Below, in pieces: positions 8,584 through 17,612 of a stretch of 61,910 nt of DNA (its first letter is position 1; every line of letters begins with the position of its first letter). The translations under genes and the position numbers were made by a program. The notes beneath the pieces are model-generated. The model was not told the origin of the DNA and made no database searches. It saw only the letters and a list, made by a program, of their open reading frames with translations. The DNA lies in NCBI GenBank assembly GCA_026418615.1, contig JAOAAY010000009.1:50331-112240 (forward strand), written 5' to 3'. This stretch comes from Candidatus Sumerlaeaceae bacterium (GTDB lineage: Bacteria; Sumerlaeota; Sumerlaeia; Sumerlaeales; Sumerlaeaceae).

Positions 8584-9468
8584 ATGCGCTATCCTCTCGT
8601 GCTAACGGCCGCGATCTTCGCGGCGGCCTGTGCCTCATTCGTTGTAGCCCAAGAGCAGCCCAAACCGCCCATCCCCGCCGCTGCCAAGGCCGCTGAGGAC
8701 GCCGGAAAACCGCCTGAATTGACGGAAGTCCGGGGGCGCCTGCTGTTCGCCGAGGACATCCCCACAACCGGCGGACTTGCCTATTTCGTCTTCCAGAACA
8801 GAATCATTGAGATTCCTCACACGAATCCCGAGCAAGCCGTGCGCGACAAAGCCGAGTATGTCGTCGAGGTGGATCAGGACGGCAGTTTCACTTTGGAAAT
8901 GGCGCCCGGTAACTATGCCCTGTTTTTCGATCCGTCGGCCAAGGCCTCTCCGGACGCTCTCAAGGCCGGTCCCGATAGCATGGCTGTCGTCCAAAAGCGC
9001 GATCCGGAGCGCGTGAAGGCTCGAATCGCAGCCATCAAGGAAAATGCCCAAAAAGGTTTGCCCATAGCAGAAGGCATGCTCGGGACGACGATGTTCGTCG
9101 TCGAAAACCGGATCGTGCGGCCCCCGCTGACGGACTTCGGTCAGATGATCCTTCTTCAAGATAACAGTGTGACCGTTTTGGCCCTGAACGAAGCCGGAAA
9201 TCCCATTGATTTCCCAGCGGTGTTGAAAATCCGCGGCAAAAACGGCGATGTTTATGAACCGCACAATCCCACGGCGAACACGCCAGGGCAGTATGTTTTC
9301 TACGATGTCTTCCCGCAGATGTACACGGTAGTTGCCCTGGCCACCCGCCCCAAACCGGGCGAGGGGGACGAGGCTACGACACCGACCATCAAGAACGCCC
9401 AATTCGTGTTCGAGAGCGGCCCCATGCTGCACGAGGTAACTGTCACGCCCGGCCGGAGCGGCGAGTAA
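8584..9468 (+). CDS. Secreted protein of unknown function
   Basis: A signal peptide is clear (hydrophobic residues 5-22, ending VVA before QEQ); Cys16 sits in AAACAS, a poor lipobox. The mature part begins with a Pro/Ala/Lys-rich linker, then beta-rich segments. One (VEVDQDGSFTLEMAPGNYALFF) has the feel of a carboxypeptidase-regulatory-like fold, in which a short domain displays an extracytoplasmic value or sugar-binding surface. I do not recognise a family. ATG 8584 has GGGAG eight bases upstream. The next gene is also a secreted unknown, suggesting a periplasmic pair; nothing points to an enzyme. Confidence 0.75.
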   Translation: MRYPLVLTAAIFAAACASFVVAQEQPKPPIPAAAKAAEDAGKPPELTEVRGRLLFAEDIPTTGGLAYFVFQNRIIEIPHTNPEQAVRDKAEYVVEVDQDGSFTLEMAPGNYALFFDPSAKASPDALKAGPDSMAVVQKRDPERVKARIAAIKENAQKGLPIAEGMLGTTMFVVENRIVRPPLTDFGQMILLQDNSVTVLALNEAGNPIDFPAVLKIRGKNGDVYEPHNPTANTPGQYVFYDVFPQMYTVVALATRPKPGEGDEATTPTIKNAQFVFESGPMLHEVTVTPGRSGE

Positions 9469-9595
9469 GGCGGTCAGTCGGGATTAGCCGCGTCCCCCCA
9501 ACGGGCCACGGGGCGGGCAGATGGCGCAGCAGGAGTGCACTGATTTCAGCGTGCGACGATTTCGGATGACGAGAATCGGACGGCGACGCTAAAAG

Positions 9596-10684
9596 ATGGC
9601 GGTGGTGCCGTATTCTCTCTGCCTATTGGGTCGTTGCGCCCTGCGGGCCGCCGTGGGCGCTCTCGCGCTGATCGGGCTGTTCTTGGCCGAATCAACAGCC
9701 ATCGCGCGTGCGAATGTGCTGCGCGAGGCTCCCGTCCCGTCGCCCGATAAGGCCCACGCCGCCAATGTGGAATGGGAAGATGTCGGGTTTCTTGGCGTGA
9801 TTCGAATGGTTATTGGCGGCCGTGATGGGAAACCAGCGTTCCATGTGGAAGTGCCCGAGGTTAACCCACAGCCGGCCAGCCTGCAATGGTTGGACAATGA
9901 CTGGGTGGCTTGCGCGTCGTTTTTAGGCCCGAAAGCCGGAGCCTTCTTCTATGTCCATGTTCCCTCACGCCGCGGCTACCTGATCGAGATTTTTGAGTCG
10001 TCGTCGGGAAACATGTGGCAGTTTGGGTTCGCTACCAATGACGACCTGAGCAGCGCCACGATCGCCACCTACTCTTCGGGGCGCGACAGCGTCTTTCCTA
10101 TCGTCCTGCGCGACCCGCCAGAGACAGAAGCGGAATATTTCACCGTGCAGTTTGCCGCCCGGCTGCGCGCCGCCATTGAGCCGTACCTTGCGTTCCGGAG
10201 AAAGCACGGATTCCGCGAACTTGACCTGCTTTGCGAGCCGGCGGTGAAACCCGAGTGGGGTGCCGTGGTGGCCGTGGCCCTTGACGGCAAACCGGAACTC
10301 ATCTGGTTTCCCGCGGGCGCAACCTCGACAGACGACTTGCTGGCCCGCGTCAAACGGCAGGCGATTCCTCGCGATCAGGCAGTGCTGTTAACGCCAGAGT
10401 CGGGCGCCGCGCCCGTCATCCGCGCGCAATGGCTGCCTAAGCAGGGCGAGTACAGGATTGAGGTCGAACCGCCGGCATCATCGCGTCGCAAACGCCTGGT
10501 ACTTGAAGGACGCTTCGAAGGCGTGCAAGACCGACCCTATCTGTCGCGCAGGCTCGCAGAAAACCCGGAGGAAGCCACCGTTGATGCACCGGCGACCAAA
10601 CCCCTTCGCGAACGCGACACTGAGGAATCGGGCGGCGAGGACCTCACCGACATCAAAATCGAAACGCCAAAGCCAAAGAAGTAA
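9596..10684 (+). CDS. Secreted protein of unknown function
   Basis: A 362-residue protein with an N-terminal signal sequence (ALALIGLFLAES, cleavage plausible after AIARA). The body is beta-rich with segments such as QWLDNDWVACASFLG and YVHVPSRRGYLIEIFESSSG, which hint at a propeller-like or lipocalin-like sheet protein, but no family motif is recognised. The C-terminal 60 residues are charged and probably disordered, ending KIETPKPKK. No good ribosome site precedes the ATG at 9596. It lies between another secreted unknown and kdsA, all on the plus strand. Confidence 0.7.
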   Translation: MAVVPYSLCLLGRCALRAAVGALALIGLFLAESTAIARANVLREAPVPSPDKAHAANVEWEDVGFLGVIRMVIGGRDGKPAFHVEVPEVNPQPASLQWLDNDWVACASFLGPKAGAFFYVHVPSRRGYLIEIFESSSGNMWQFGFATNDDLSSATIATYSSGRDSVFPIVLRDPPETEAEYFTVQFAARLRAAIEPYLAFRRKHGFRELDLLCEPAVKPEWGAVVAVALDGKPELIWFPAGATSTDDLLARVKRQAIPRDQAVLLTPESGAAPVIRAQWLPKQGEYRIEVEPPASSRRKRLVLEGRFEGVQDRPYLSRRLAENPEEATVDAPATKPLRERDTEESGGEDLTDIKIETPKPKK

Positions 10685-10789
10685 CGGGCCGACCCCTACG
10701 GCTAACTCGCGGCTGGAAGCCTCATTCGCCCCGCCACCCGTGTAGCAGATTCCATTGACCGTGCCCCTCCCAGGTTGACGCTGCATGAC

Positions 10790-11629
10790 ATGAACACAAC
10801 GCTAACACCCGTTCGAGCGGTCTCAGCCGGGTCGGTTACCTTTGGCGGAAACAATCCCATGGTGCTGATCGCCGGCCCTTGCGTCATTGAAAGCCGCGAC
10901 CACACCCTGATGATTGCCGGGCGCATCGCTGCCATTGCCGAGGCCGCAGGCGTCCCCGTCGTTTTCAAGGCCAGTTTCGATAAGGCAAACCGGACATCTG
11001 CCAAATCGTACCGGGGTCCCGGACTCGACGAAGGGCTGGCCATTCTGGCCGAGGTCAAACGCGAGACGGGCCTGCCGGTGTTGACAGATATTCACACAGA
11101 GGCACAGGCACCCGTTGCCGCTCAAATAGTGGACATCCTGCAAATTCCGGCTTTCCTTTGTCGCCAGACGGATCTGATCCTGGCCGCAGCCACCACAGGG
11201 AAGCCGGTCAATGTCAAAAAGGGGCAGTTTCTCGCCCCATGGGACATGAAAAATGTTTGTGAGAAAATTGCAGGCGCCGGAAACCCTAATATCCTTCTCA
11301 CGGAACGGGGCGCATCGTTTGGTTACAATAACCTTGTGAGCGACATGCGTTCACTCGTGGTTTTGCGCGAATTAGGGTATCCGGTGATCTTTGACGCCAC
11401 GCATTCGGTGCAGTTGCCCGGCGGACAGGGGACCAGCAGCGGCGGTCAGCGCCAGTATATCTTCCCGCTGGCCCGCGCCGCTGCGGCTACAGGGATTGAC
11501 GGACTGTTCGTGGAAACGCACGACGATCCTGACCGAGCCCTCAGCGACGGGCCGAATGCTTTGCCGCTGGACCTGCTGCCGCTTCTCCTCGAACAGGTGC
11601 GCCGCGCGGGCGAGGCTGTCCGCGGCTGA
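10790..11629 (+). CDS. kdsA: 2-dehydro-3-deoxyphosphooctonate aldolase (KDO-8-phosphate synthase), metal-dependent type
   Basis: Condenses arabinose-5-phosphate with PEP to make KDO-8-phosphate for lipopolysaccharide, in the cytoplasm. Motifs: [77 protein letters not shown] and [20 protein letters not shown]. The N-terminal IAGPCVIES places Cys31 where E. coli KdsA has Asn; Cys at this site marks the metal-dependent class (as in Aquifex). Length 279 is normal. ATG 10790 is chosen; a TTG at 10775 would add five residues. The gene implies an LPS-bearing outer membrane. Confidence 0.96.
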   Translation: MNTTLTPVRAVSAGSVTFGGNNPMVLIAGPCVIESRDHTLMIAGRIAAIAEAAGVPVVFKASFDKANRTSAKSYRGPGLDEGLAILAEVKRETGLPVLTDIHTEAQAPVAAQIVDILQIPAFLCRQTDLILAAATTGKPVNVKKGQFLAPWDMKNVCEKIAGAGNPNILLTERGASFGYNNLVSDMRSLVVLRELGYPVIFDATHSVQLPGGQGTSSGGQRQYIFPLARAAAATGIDGLFVETHDDPDRALSDGPNALPLDLLPLLLEQVRRAGEAVRG

Positions 11630-11634
11630 CCCCG

Positions 11635-11681
11635 TAAAAACAACCGGTGCCCCGGGCATGACTGCCGCCCGCGGGCACCGG
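11635..11681 (-). terminator. Terminator of the pilM-Q operon
   Basis: On the minus strand, just past the pilQ stop, CCGGTGCCC (reverse complement of 11673-11681) pairs with GGGCACCGG (reverse complement of 11644-11652), with further GC pairing inside. It is followed by TTGTTTTTAC (11634-11643). The T-run lies on the pilQ side only, so it should stop pilQ transcription; for kdsA it may act weakly. Confidence 0.7.
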
Positions 11682-11710
11682 CACAGTCGGCAAAAGGATT
11701 TGCGTTACCG

Positions 11711-13717
11711 TCAGTTCTTGACCGCTCCGGCTTCTTCCTCGTCCTGCACGGGCGGCAACTTCATCAGATTTGGGTAATAGTTGCGCGAGGTCATGTCGAG
11801 TTCGCCGCGGTGGCGCGCCTCGCGCGACTCGACCGAGTCGTCAAAGAAATAATCCGGCAGATCCCAGTGGGCGTCGATCCGCGAGTACTTGTAATTCTCG
11901 GCTGTGGTCAGGACGGGCGCTTTCACGATATGCGGTGTAACAAAGACCATCAGATCGTTCTTTCGGTGGGACTTTGCGTCGTTCTTGTAGAACCAGCCGA
12001 GAACAGGAACCTGACCCAGCCAGGGGACCTGCGCCTTGAGTCTTGAGGACTCAATCTGGCGCAGACCACCAATGACAACGGTGTCCTCGTCCTTGACGAT
12101 GACATTTGTCACGGCCGTACGGCGGTCAATGACCGGCACATTGGAACCCGTCGTCGGGTTGAAGAAGTCGGCACCCTTGATTTTCTGGTCTGGCTCCAGT
12201 TTCATCCGGATAAACCCATTATTGGTGATGTTGGGCAGAACGGCCAGTCTTACGCCAGCCTCCTCAAACTTCACCGTGGCAGCGGTCACATTCTGGCTCA
12301 CTCCCTGCTGGGCTTCAATGTACGGGATTTTCCGGGTGATATCGATGAAGGCATATTCGTTGTTCAGCGTGATGACTCTCGGATTGGCAAGGGTGTTGAT
12401 CACATTGCGGTTTTCCAAACCGTCCAGAGTCGCGGCCACATCAAATTCTTTTCCAAAAATCGAGATGACCGTACCGAAACTGAGCGACGGGGATCCCTGG
12501 CCAACGAGCAGACTTGACAACAGTTGGTCCACCGGCGCTGCCGGGATATTGACCGTTTCCTCCACTGTGACCGGCCGGCCCTCGTCATCAATCTCAATGC
12601 GGGTGCGCGTCTCCGTTCGGGCGGAGTTCCTCGAGAGCAGACCAGTGGCCTGACTGTTGCCGGAACTGTCGCGCCGCTCAACGACCGTCTTTGAGCCGAG
12701 TCGGCGCGCATTGTCCACAATCAGTTCCACCAGACGGGCCTCGATCAGGACCTGCTTCTGAGGCACATCAAGTTGGGCGACGATGTCGCGCAGAAGGGCG
12801 ACATTCGTGGGCGTGTCCGTGATGATGAGCGTGTTCGACTCCTTGTGCGCCTTCACCTGACCTTGCTGCTGATTGCCGGAAAAGTTTTGCAAGGCCGTCA
12901 GCACGGTATCAGCCGTCACCCAGTTCAACTTGATGTAAATGGTGCGGGTTTCGACCTGACCGGGTTGGATCTGCTTGCGAGGCACGATGCGGAGCACATT
13001 TTCGCCCTCGCGCACCAAGGACAGATCCTGCGCGGCCAAAAGGCTCTGGAGGGCAACCCCCAGAGGCACATCGCGCAGATTCAGGGTTACGCGACCCGAG
13101 ATGACGCCGGCAGGGACGACGAAGTTCAACTGGGCGCGCTCGGCCAGAAGCCGGATAACCTCGGCAATTTCCGTATCGGGCGGAGTGGAAATGTTTACCC
13201 GCTGATTGAAAACCTCGTCGCCCAAAACATCGCGCAGTTCCTCGCCCGCGCGGCGGGTGCGCTCCTCCGCGGACTGCTGTACCGTGGGCGGCACGAATGC
13301 CCGCATCGCCTGTTCAACGCCGGGCTCCCCGGCAGCCTTTTCCGTCTGCAAATACGGGTTATTGGAGGCCTCGCGAAGAGACGGCAGGATGTCGTCGCCG
13401 GGGAAGGGCGGCGGAGTGGTACTCGCGGGAGCCGGCGCAGGCTCCGGCGTGGACCCGGTGGCGGCCGCAGTCTCAGACTCCTCGGCTTCGGACTCGGCGG
13501 TGGCCTCGCTCTTCGGGGCAGCCTCAGCCGCACCCGTCGTCACGCTGACATCGTCAAGTTTCAGTCCGCCTCCGGTTCTGGAACCGGGAGCAGCCGCCAT
13601 GACGGCGCCATCCATCGCCGAACCAGAGGCACTGTCTTCGGCAGCCGCCGGGTACGCACCGGCAAGCAACATCGCCGTGACCACAGCGAGCGAAAGCACA
13701 ACCTCTTTGGTACGCAT
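11711..13717 (-). CDS. pilQ: Type IV pilus secretin PilQ
   Basis: Outer-membrane secretin that forms the pilus exit channel. Residues 1-26 are a signal peptide (LAVVTAMLLAGAYPAAA). A long Pro/Ala/Glu-rich, probably disordered region runs to about 150. Then come an STN/secretin N0-like domain (VTLNLRDVPLGVALQSLL), an N1-type domain (RTIYIKLNWVTADTVLTAL ... ESNTLIITDTPTNVALL), and the secretin core (VLIEARLVELIVDNARRLG, SFGTVISIFGKE, VPVIDRRTAVTNVIVKDEDT). The C-terminal end has VPWLGQVPVLGWFYKND and DLMVFVTPHIV, both secretin hallmarks. At 668 residues it is of usual size. The ATG has GAGGGA nine bases before it. It is last in the five-gene minus-strand operon. Confidence 0.95.
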   Translation of the reverse strand: MRTKEVVLSLAVVTAMLLAGAYPAAAEDSASGSAMDGAVMAAAPGSRTGGGLKLDDVSVTTGAAEAAPKSEATAESEAEESETAAATGSTPEPAPAPASTTPPPFPGDDILPSLREASNNPYLQTEKAAGEPGVEQAMRAFVPPTVQQSAEERTRRAGEELRDVLGDEVFNQRVNISTPPDTEIAEVIRLLAERAQLNFVVPAGVISGRVTLNLRDVPLGVALQSLLAAQDLSLVREGENVLRIVPRKQIQPGQVETRTIYIKLNWVTADTVLTALQNFSGNQQQGQVKAHKESNTLIITDTPTNVALLRDIVAQLDVPQKQVLIEARLVELIVDNARRLGSKTVVERRDSSGNSQATGLLSRNSARTETRTRIEIDDEGRPVTVEETVNIPAAPVDQLLSSLLVGQGSPSLSFGTVISIFGKEFDVAATLDGLENRNVINTLANPRVITLNNEYAFIDITRKIPYIEAQQGVSQNVTAATVKFEEAGVRLAVLPNITNNGFIRMKLEPDQKIKGADFFNPTTGSNVPVIDRRTAVTNVIVKDEDTVVIGGLRQIESSRLKAQVPWLGQVPVLGWFYKNDAKSHRKNDLMVFVTPHIVKAPVLTTAENYKYSRIDAHWDLPDYFFDDSVESREARHRGELDMTSRNYYPNLMKLPPVQDEEEAGAVKN

Positions 13718-13736
13718 AAGCGACGTCCCTCTCTCC

Positions 13737-14720
13737 TTATTTAGAACCGCGCTGGGCCTGAACCGGGATTTGGAACTGCTTGGTCAGCCCGCGTTGTTCC
13801 ACCTCAATCACGACCGAGGTATCCTCGATCTTCACAATCTTATGGTTAGCAAAGCCGCGGATCGTTTCGCCAGCGCGATAGGTGCGTCCGCTCACCATGG
13901 CTCGATTCTCTGCTGGGTTCAGCGTATCAACGACAACAGCAGTCACGCGAACTTGCGGGTCAAGTTGAATATCGGGAGCCTTGTCTTTGGCCACCGCCTT
14001 GGGCAGCACTTCCTGCGGCACGACTTTACGCTCGCTCGCCTCGATGGCCCGCAGTTTGGCAAGAATTTCGCGCGACTGTTTGGCCACATCCGCCTCGGGA
14101 AAATCCTGCACGATGGACTCAAAACGCTCCTTAGACTCGGCGATGCGTCCCTGAGCCAGCAAATCAACCGCCTCGTCATACCGCTCCTGAACCACGCGCA
14201 AATTGCGAATCCATGGGACGATCATGGGATCGGGCAAGGGCTTGCCCTCGTAAACGACCTGGTAAAGCACGGTCGGGTTTGCGGATAACAGTTGGCGCAC
14301 CTCTTTTTCGTTAAACAACTCGGTCGGCGTTGTCTCATCCTTTTCCAACCCGCCGGCAAGTCGCTCCGCGGGAGGGCGGACCAGTCCCAAGGTTTTCATG
14401 ATCTGGGCCGCTTTCTCAATGGTGACCTGATCGAACTGCGTGTCGCCCGACGGCGGGGATGCCGGAGCGGAGGCGGTGGTTTCCGGGGCGGGGGCAACCG
14501 CAGCGGGGGCAGTCGTGGGGGCAGACGACTCCGCCGGCGCGGCTTCCTCAGCCGGAACCTCAGACGGTGTCGTCTCTCCGCTCTCCTCCGAGGGCGCCAC
14601 CATCCTGAGCGCGGCCTGCTCTGCCGTAGGTGCCGCCGGGGTCTGGGCATGGACGGCCGAGCCAGCCATCACCACACTGGCGAGGGCCAGTCTCAGCAGC
14701 ATCCGCAGGGTCGGAGTCAC
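13737..14720 (-). CDS. PilP-like pilotin/alignment-complex periplasmic protein
   Basis: Secreted protein (signal peptide ending SAVHA before QTP) with an Ala/Pro/Glu-rich linker to about residue 90. A helical middle follows with a tetratricopeptide-like pair (AVDLLAQGRIAESKERFESIVQDFPEADVAKQ, given in full only as a pattern of short helices). The C-terminal domain (RVTAVVVDTLNPAENRAMV ... GETIRGFANHKIVKIEDTSV) resembles the PilP/GspC homology region that contacts the secretin. Position between pilO and pilQ matches pilP, but the 327-residue length is nearly twice that of classical PilP because of the added helical part. GTG start with GAGGAGG about ten bases upstream. Confidence 0.7.
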   Translation of the reverse strand: MTPTLRMLLRLALASVVMAGSAVHAQTPAAPTAEQAALRMVAPSEESGETTPSEVPAEEAAPAESSAPTTAPAAVAPAPETTASAPASPPSGDTQFDQVTIEKAAQIMKTLGLVRPPAERLAGGLEKDETTPTELFNEKEVRQLLSANPTVLYQVVYEGKPLPDPMIVPWIRNLRVVQERYDEAVDLLAQGRIAESKERFESIVQDFPEADVAKQSREILAKLRAIEASERKVVPQEVLPKAVAKDKAPDIQLDPQVRVTAVVVDTLNPAENRAMVSGRTYRAGETIRGFANHKIVKIEDTSVVIEVEQRGLTKQFQIPVQAQRGSK

Positions 14721-14727
14721 GGGAGCC

Positions 14728-15291
14728 CTACCTCCTCAGGAACATAAATGTCGCGATGTCCACCGTGATGGGGTGGATACTCGGGCGTTTATCCGAATTA
14801 TCAATGGTAAAGGATTTGACGCGCATGAAGCGGTTCGGGTTCTCTTCAATCAGGTTCAGGAACTGGCCGAAGTCATGGTAACGCCCGGAACAGGTGATGC
14901 TGTAGGGAATTTCCATATAAGCCGTGCGCTCTGCTGTAGGCTTTGGCTCAAGGGCGGTGTAATTGATTCGCGTGGATTGGAGAATCTGGACGAGTGCATT
15001 GTAGAACCCCGGCGCATCCGGCGAGTCGGGCAGTTTTTTGGATATTTGCATCAGAAGTTCCTGTTTGCGGCGCAACTCGTCCACATTGGCCAGCGCCTGA
15101 TCAATCTCCTTGATGCGCGCCTCCATGGTTTTGATTTCTTTCTCAATTGTCGCGGTTTTCTGACCGGCATCTTTGATCCTGGGTCTCCACTGGCCGAAAT
15201 CCAAAAAAGCGACAACTCCGGCGGCCGCCACGACCAGGATCGCGAGCGCTCTAAGAATATCCTTTTGCTTGGGGGTCAAGTTCTGAAACAT
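14728..15291 (-). CDS. pilO: Type IV pilus inner-membrane protein PilO
   Basis: Bitopic inner-membrane protein of the pilus alignment complex. A short cytoplasmic start (TPKQKDILRAL) precedes one membrane span (about residues 15-31). A coiled coil follows (TATIEKEIKTMEARIKEIDQ), then a ferredoxin-like periplasmic domain ending GRYHDFGQFLNLIEENPNRF and RVKSFTID, the most conserved PilO segment. At 187 residues it is typical. Its ATG overlaps the pilN stop by one base (TAATG), indicating translational coupling. Confidence 0.92.
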   Translation of the reverse strand: MFQNLTPKQKDILRALAILVVAAAGVVAFLDFGQWRPRIKDAGQKTATIEKEIKTMEARIKEIDQALANVDELRRKQELLMQISKKLPDSPDAPGFYNALVQILQSTRINYTALEPKPTAERTAYMEIPYSITCSGRYHDFGQFLNLIEENPNRFMRVKSFTIDNSDKRPSIHPITVDIATFMFLRR

Positions 15292-16145
15292 TATTTTTTG
15301 CCTCCCTTCGCGTCAGCGCTCTGCGGGCGACTCGAGACTGGGGGCAGGAGCGTGGCGGGCGCCGTCGTGGTGCGGTCACGCTGCGGCTCCGCTTCACACG
15401 CAAAACCAAACCGCAACACCTCGACGCCGCCCACCTTCTCAATTTTCTGCGGCAATTGGCGGAATTCGGGTTTCATTCCATCCATGAAACGCACGACCTC
15501 GCCATTGTCGCGCTTCCATGTCATGGTGGTCAGCATATTGCTGAAACCGGTAACTTGGCTCAACCGCTCCGGGGAATTCTGCCCGTAGGCAATCGCCTCG
15601 ATCGTCAGCGTCTGATTGATAATTGGGACCTTGATGGGTTTAGGTTCCTTATCCTCAGGCTTTTTGTTTTTTCGATTCTTCCACTCTTCGCGGCGCTTGA
15701 TGGACTCGGGGGTTTCGATCTCGTTGATTTTCTCTGTCAGCGTGAGTTTCATGATATACACGGCGAGATCCATGCGCGCCCGCGCGATCATGTTGAGTTT
15801 CTCGGACCAGAAGATGCGATTGTGCGGGCTGAGGCCTTGGACGACCGCGTATTTCTCATCAACCTCCTCGCTCTCAGCCGCAAATTTCTCAAATTCGCGT
15901 TCCTTCTGCTGAAGGACTATCTTGAGTTTATCGCGCTTGTTCCCGGCGGCTTTGCGTTTTTGCTCAGCATCGCCGACTCGCATGTAAGCCATGTAGCCAT
16001 ACCAAGACACAGCCCCAAATAGAACCAGCAACAGCAGAAGCCCCACCGAGAAGCCCGGTGCTGGCGGCGGGGCGCTGGCAGCAGCACCACCCATCCGCGC
16101 TTTGCGGCTGGCGCCTTCGGTAGGCAGCAGGTTGATTCGGATCAT
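15291..16145 (-). CDS. pilN: Type IV pilus inner-membrane protein PilN
   Basis: Starts MIRINLLPTE: the INLLP motif is the conserved cytoplasmic peptide that inserts into PilM. A Pro/Ala linker (about 15-32) and one membrane span (SVGLLLLLVLFGAVSWYGY, about 33-51) follow, then a coiled coil rich in Lys/Glu and a C-terminal ferredoxin-like domain with a repeated PilN-type end. At 284 residues it is longer than usual (about 180-210). The extra part lies between the coiled coil and the C-terminal fold and includes a lysine-rich stretch near KNRKNKKPEDKEPKP. It is third from the distal end of the operon and coupled to pilO. Confidence 0.88.
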   Translation of the reverse strand: MIRINLLPTEGASRKARMGGAAASAPPPAPGFSVGLLLLLVLFGAVSWYGYMAYMRVGDAEQKRKAAGNKRDKLKIVLQQKEREFEKFAAESEEVDEKYAVVQGLSPHNRIFWSEKLNMIARARMDLAVYIMKLTLTEKINEIETPESIKRREEWKNRKNKKPEDKEPKPIKVPIINQTLTIEAIAYGQNSPERLSQVTGFSNMLTTMTWKRDNGEVVRFMDGMKPEFRQLPQKIEKVGGVEVLRFGFACEAEPQRDRTTTAPATLLPPVSSRPQSADAKGGKK

Positions 16146-16166
16146 CGTCTCGTAAACTCCCGCGTC

Positions 16167-17327
16167 TCAGTCAAAGGCTCGCAGACCCAATCCAATGCAC
16201 ACCCCTAATTGCTGCCGTACAGTGTCCAGTTTTTTTCGGGCTGCCTCGTTGCCCGCAAATCCAATGTTGCGCAACGGATCCACGATTTCCACAGGCAAAC
16301 CCAACTCACGACTCAGATAATTGTCTATCCCGGCCATTCGCGACATCCCGCCGCCGATAGCCACGCGCTGGACAGGTTTGCCGTTGGGCTGGTTCTCGAA
16401 AAACTGGATGCTCCGTTTGATCTCATTGGTGAGATTGCCCAACGACTGCTTAATGACCGAGTCAGCCACCAGTTCCGGCGAATCCTCCGCCAAATCCTCT
16501 CCCGTGATCCTTTCGACCGTGCCCCGGATGGTGTCCAGCAACGAGGAACTGCCGATCGGCTCATCGCCATAGCCCGCCTCGGAAACGCGCGGTGCCCCTT
16601 GCTTGATTTTGAGTTCCTCAGCCCTCTGCCAAGTGCAATTGAGCCGCTGCTGGATGTTGGCAGTGATTGAGTCGCCGCCCACCGCAATGTCGCGGGAAAA
16701 ACGCGAGACCCCGGCTACATAAATACTGATCCCCGTGATCTCCGCGCCCATGTTGAGCAGAGCAATGACCTCCGAGGCATTGGGCAGATAGTTCATCTCA
16801 AACGCGTTGAGGAACGCGAACGAGTCCACATCCACGATGACCGGCTGCAAGTCCGCTCCCTTGAGAAGGTCCACATGCTCGGCCACCAACTCCCTTTTGG
16901 CAGCCACCAGCAGCACATCAATCTTGGCGGACCCCCCGGCCTCGCTCCGCCCCAGGATCATCGAGTCGAGGTTAACTTCGTTGAGCGCAAACGGCACATA
17001 GTCCTCAGCCTCCCAACGGATAGCCCCCTTGAGTTCCGTTTCAGGCATCTCGGGCAGTTGAATGTAGCGGACGATAATTGATTCGCCGCTGATGGCCGAG
17101 ATGGAAAATTTGGCATTGATGCCGCCATCAGCCAGGGCACGGCGAATCGCGTCCACCTTGGCCTCGCGACGGTTCCCGGCCTCACTGCGCTTGTCCATGC
17201 CGGCGTAAATCTCGGCTACCCCAAACTTCTCCAACTCAAGGGTACGCCCGGCCTTGCGTAGTTGGACCGCCTTAACCACGCTGGAACCGATGTCGAGACC
17301 GACGACCTTCTTAGGGTTCAGCGCCAA
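16167..17327 (-). CDS. pilM: Type IV pilus actin-like ATPase PilM
   Basis: Cytoplasmic actin-fold protein that binds ATP and the PilN tail. KVVGLDIGSSVVKAVQL is the phosphate-1 motif, and IGGGMSRMAGIDNYLSRELG is the C-terminal nucleotide-binding segment; RWEAEDYVPF and NMGAEITGISIYVAG are further PilM landmarks. At 386 residues it is slightly longer than usual. The start is TTG at 17327, supported by AGAGGG seven bases upstream. First gene of the pilM-N-O-P-Q operon. No pilB, pilC or pilT gene is nearby, so motors and platform must be encoded elsewhere. Confidence 0.93.
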   Translation of the reverse strand: MALNPKKVVGLDIGSSVVKAVQLRKAGRTLELEKFGVAEIYAGMDKRSEAGNRREAKVDAIRRALADGGINAKFSISAISGESIIVRYIQLPEMPETELKGAIRWEAEDYVPFALNEVNLDSMILGRSEAGGSAKIDVLLVAAKRELVAEHVDLLKGADLQPVIVDVDSFAFLNAFEMNYLPNASEVIALLNMGAEITGISIYVAGVSRFSRDIAVGGDSITANIQQRLNCTWQRAEELKIKQGAPRVSEAGYGDEPIGSSSLLDTIRGTVERITGEDLAEDSPELVADSVIKQSLGNLTNEIKRSIQFFENQPNGKPVQRVAIGGGMSRMAGIDNYLSRELGLPVEIVDPLRNIGFAGNEAARKKLDTVRQQLGVCIGLGLRAFD

Positions 17328-17612
17328 TGATTATCCCTCTTTTCCCACCAGGCTCAGCGACGCAAAAACTACCACTGTTGAAACCCGCGACTCGGCCTCA
17401 CAAAGGCAAACCGCAGGTTTGCTTATGCTTAGACGCTAAGTGTTGTCGGCGGAAGAGCCGGATGCTTGCAAGAAAAAATACTCATGCATCCGCCCGCACC
17501 GTTAAAAACCGGAATCATCGCCCCCCTGATTTGATTTGAACTGCGGCCCGCGCTGGGCGAAGTGCGGATTTAATCTGACCTCGGCCCAGCAAGGACATTG
17601 ACTAAGGCAATG
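17328..17612. promoter_or_regulatory. Divergent control region of the pilM operon and argJ, with two small hairpins
   Basis: This 285-bp stretch holds no gene. GCAAACC (17406-17412) and GGTTTGC (17416-17422) form a perfect 7-bp stem with a three-base loop. Beside it, CTTAG (17428-17432) and CTAAG (17436-17440) form a 5-bp stem with a three-base loop. On the minus strand both would lie in the pilM leader. They may be operators or leader hairpins. No c-di-GMP riboswitch core was found. Confidence 0.35.

Noticed and set aside
8399..8605. 68-codon plus-strand frame before the secreted protein gene
   Set aside because: It overlaps the start of a gene with a clear signal peptide and ribosome site, and its own product shows no pattern.
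17328..17597. Possible c-di-GMP (GEMM-I) riboswitch before pilM, prompted by GCAAACC
   Set aside because: The conserved GGGACGCAAAGCC segment and the tetraloop-receptor part are absent on both strands; the GCAAACC belongs to a simple hairpin instead.
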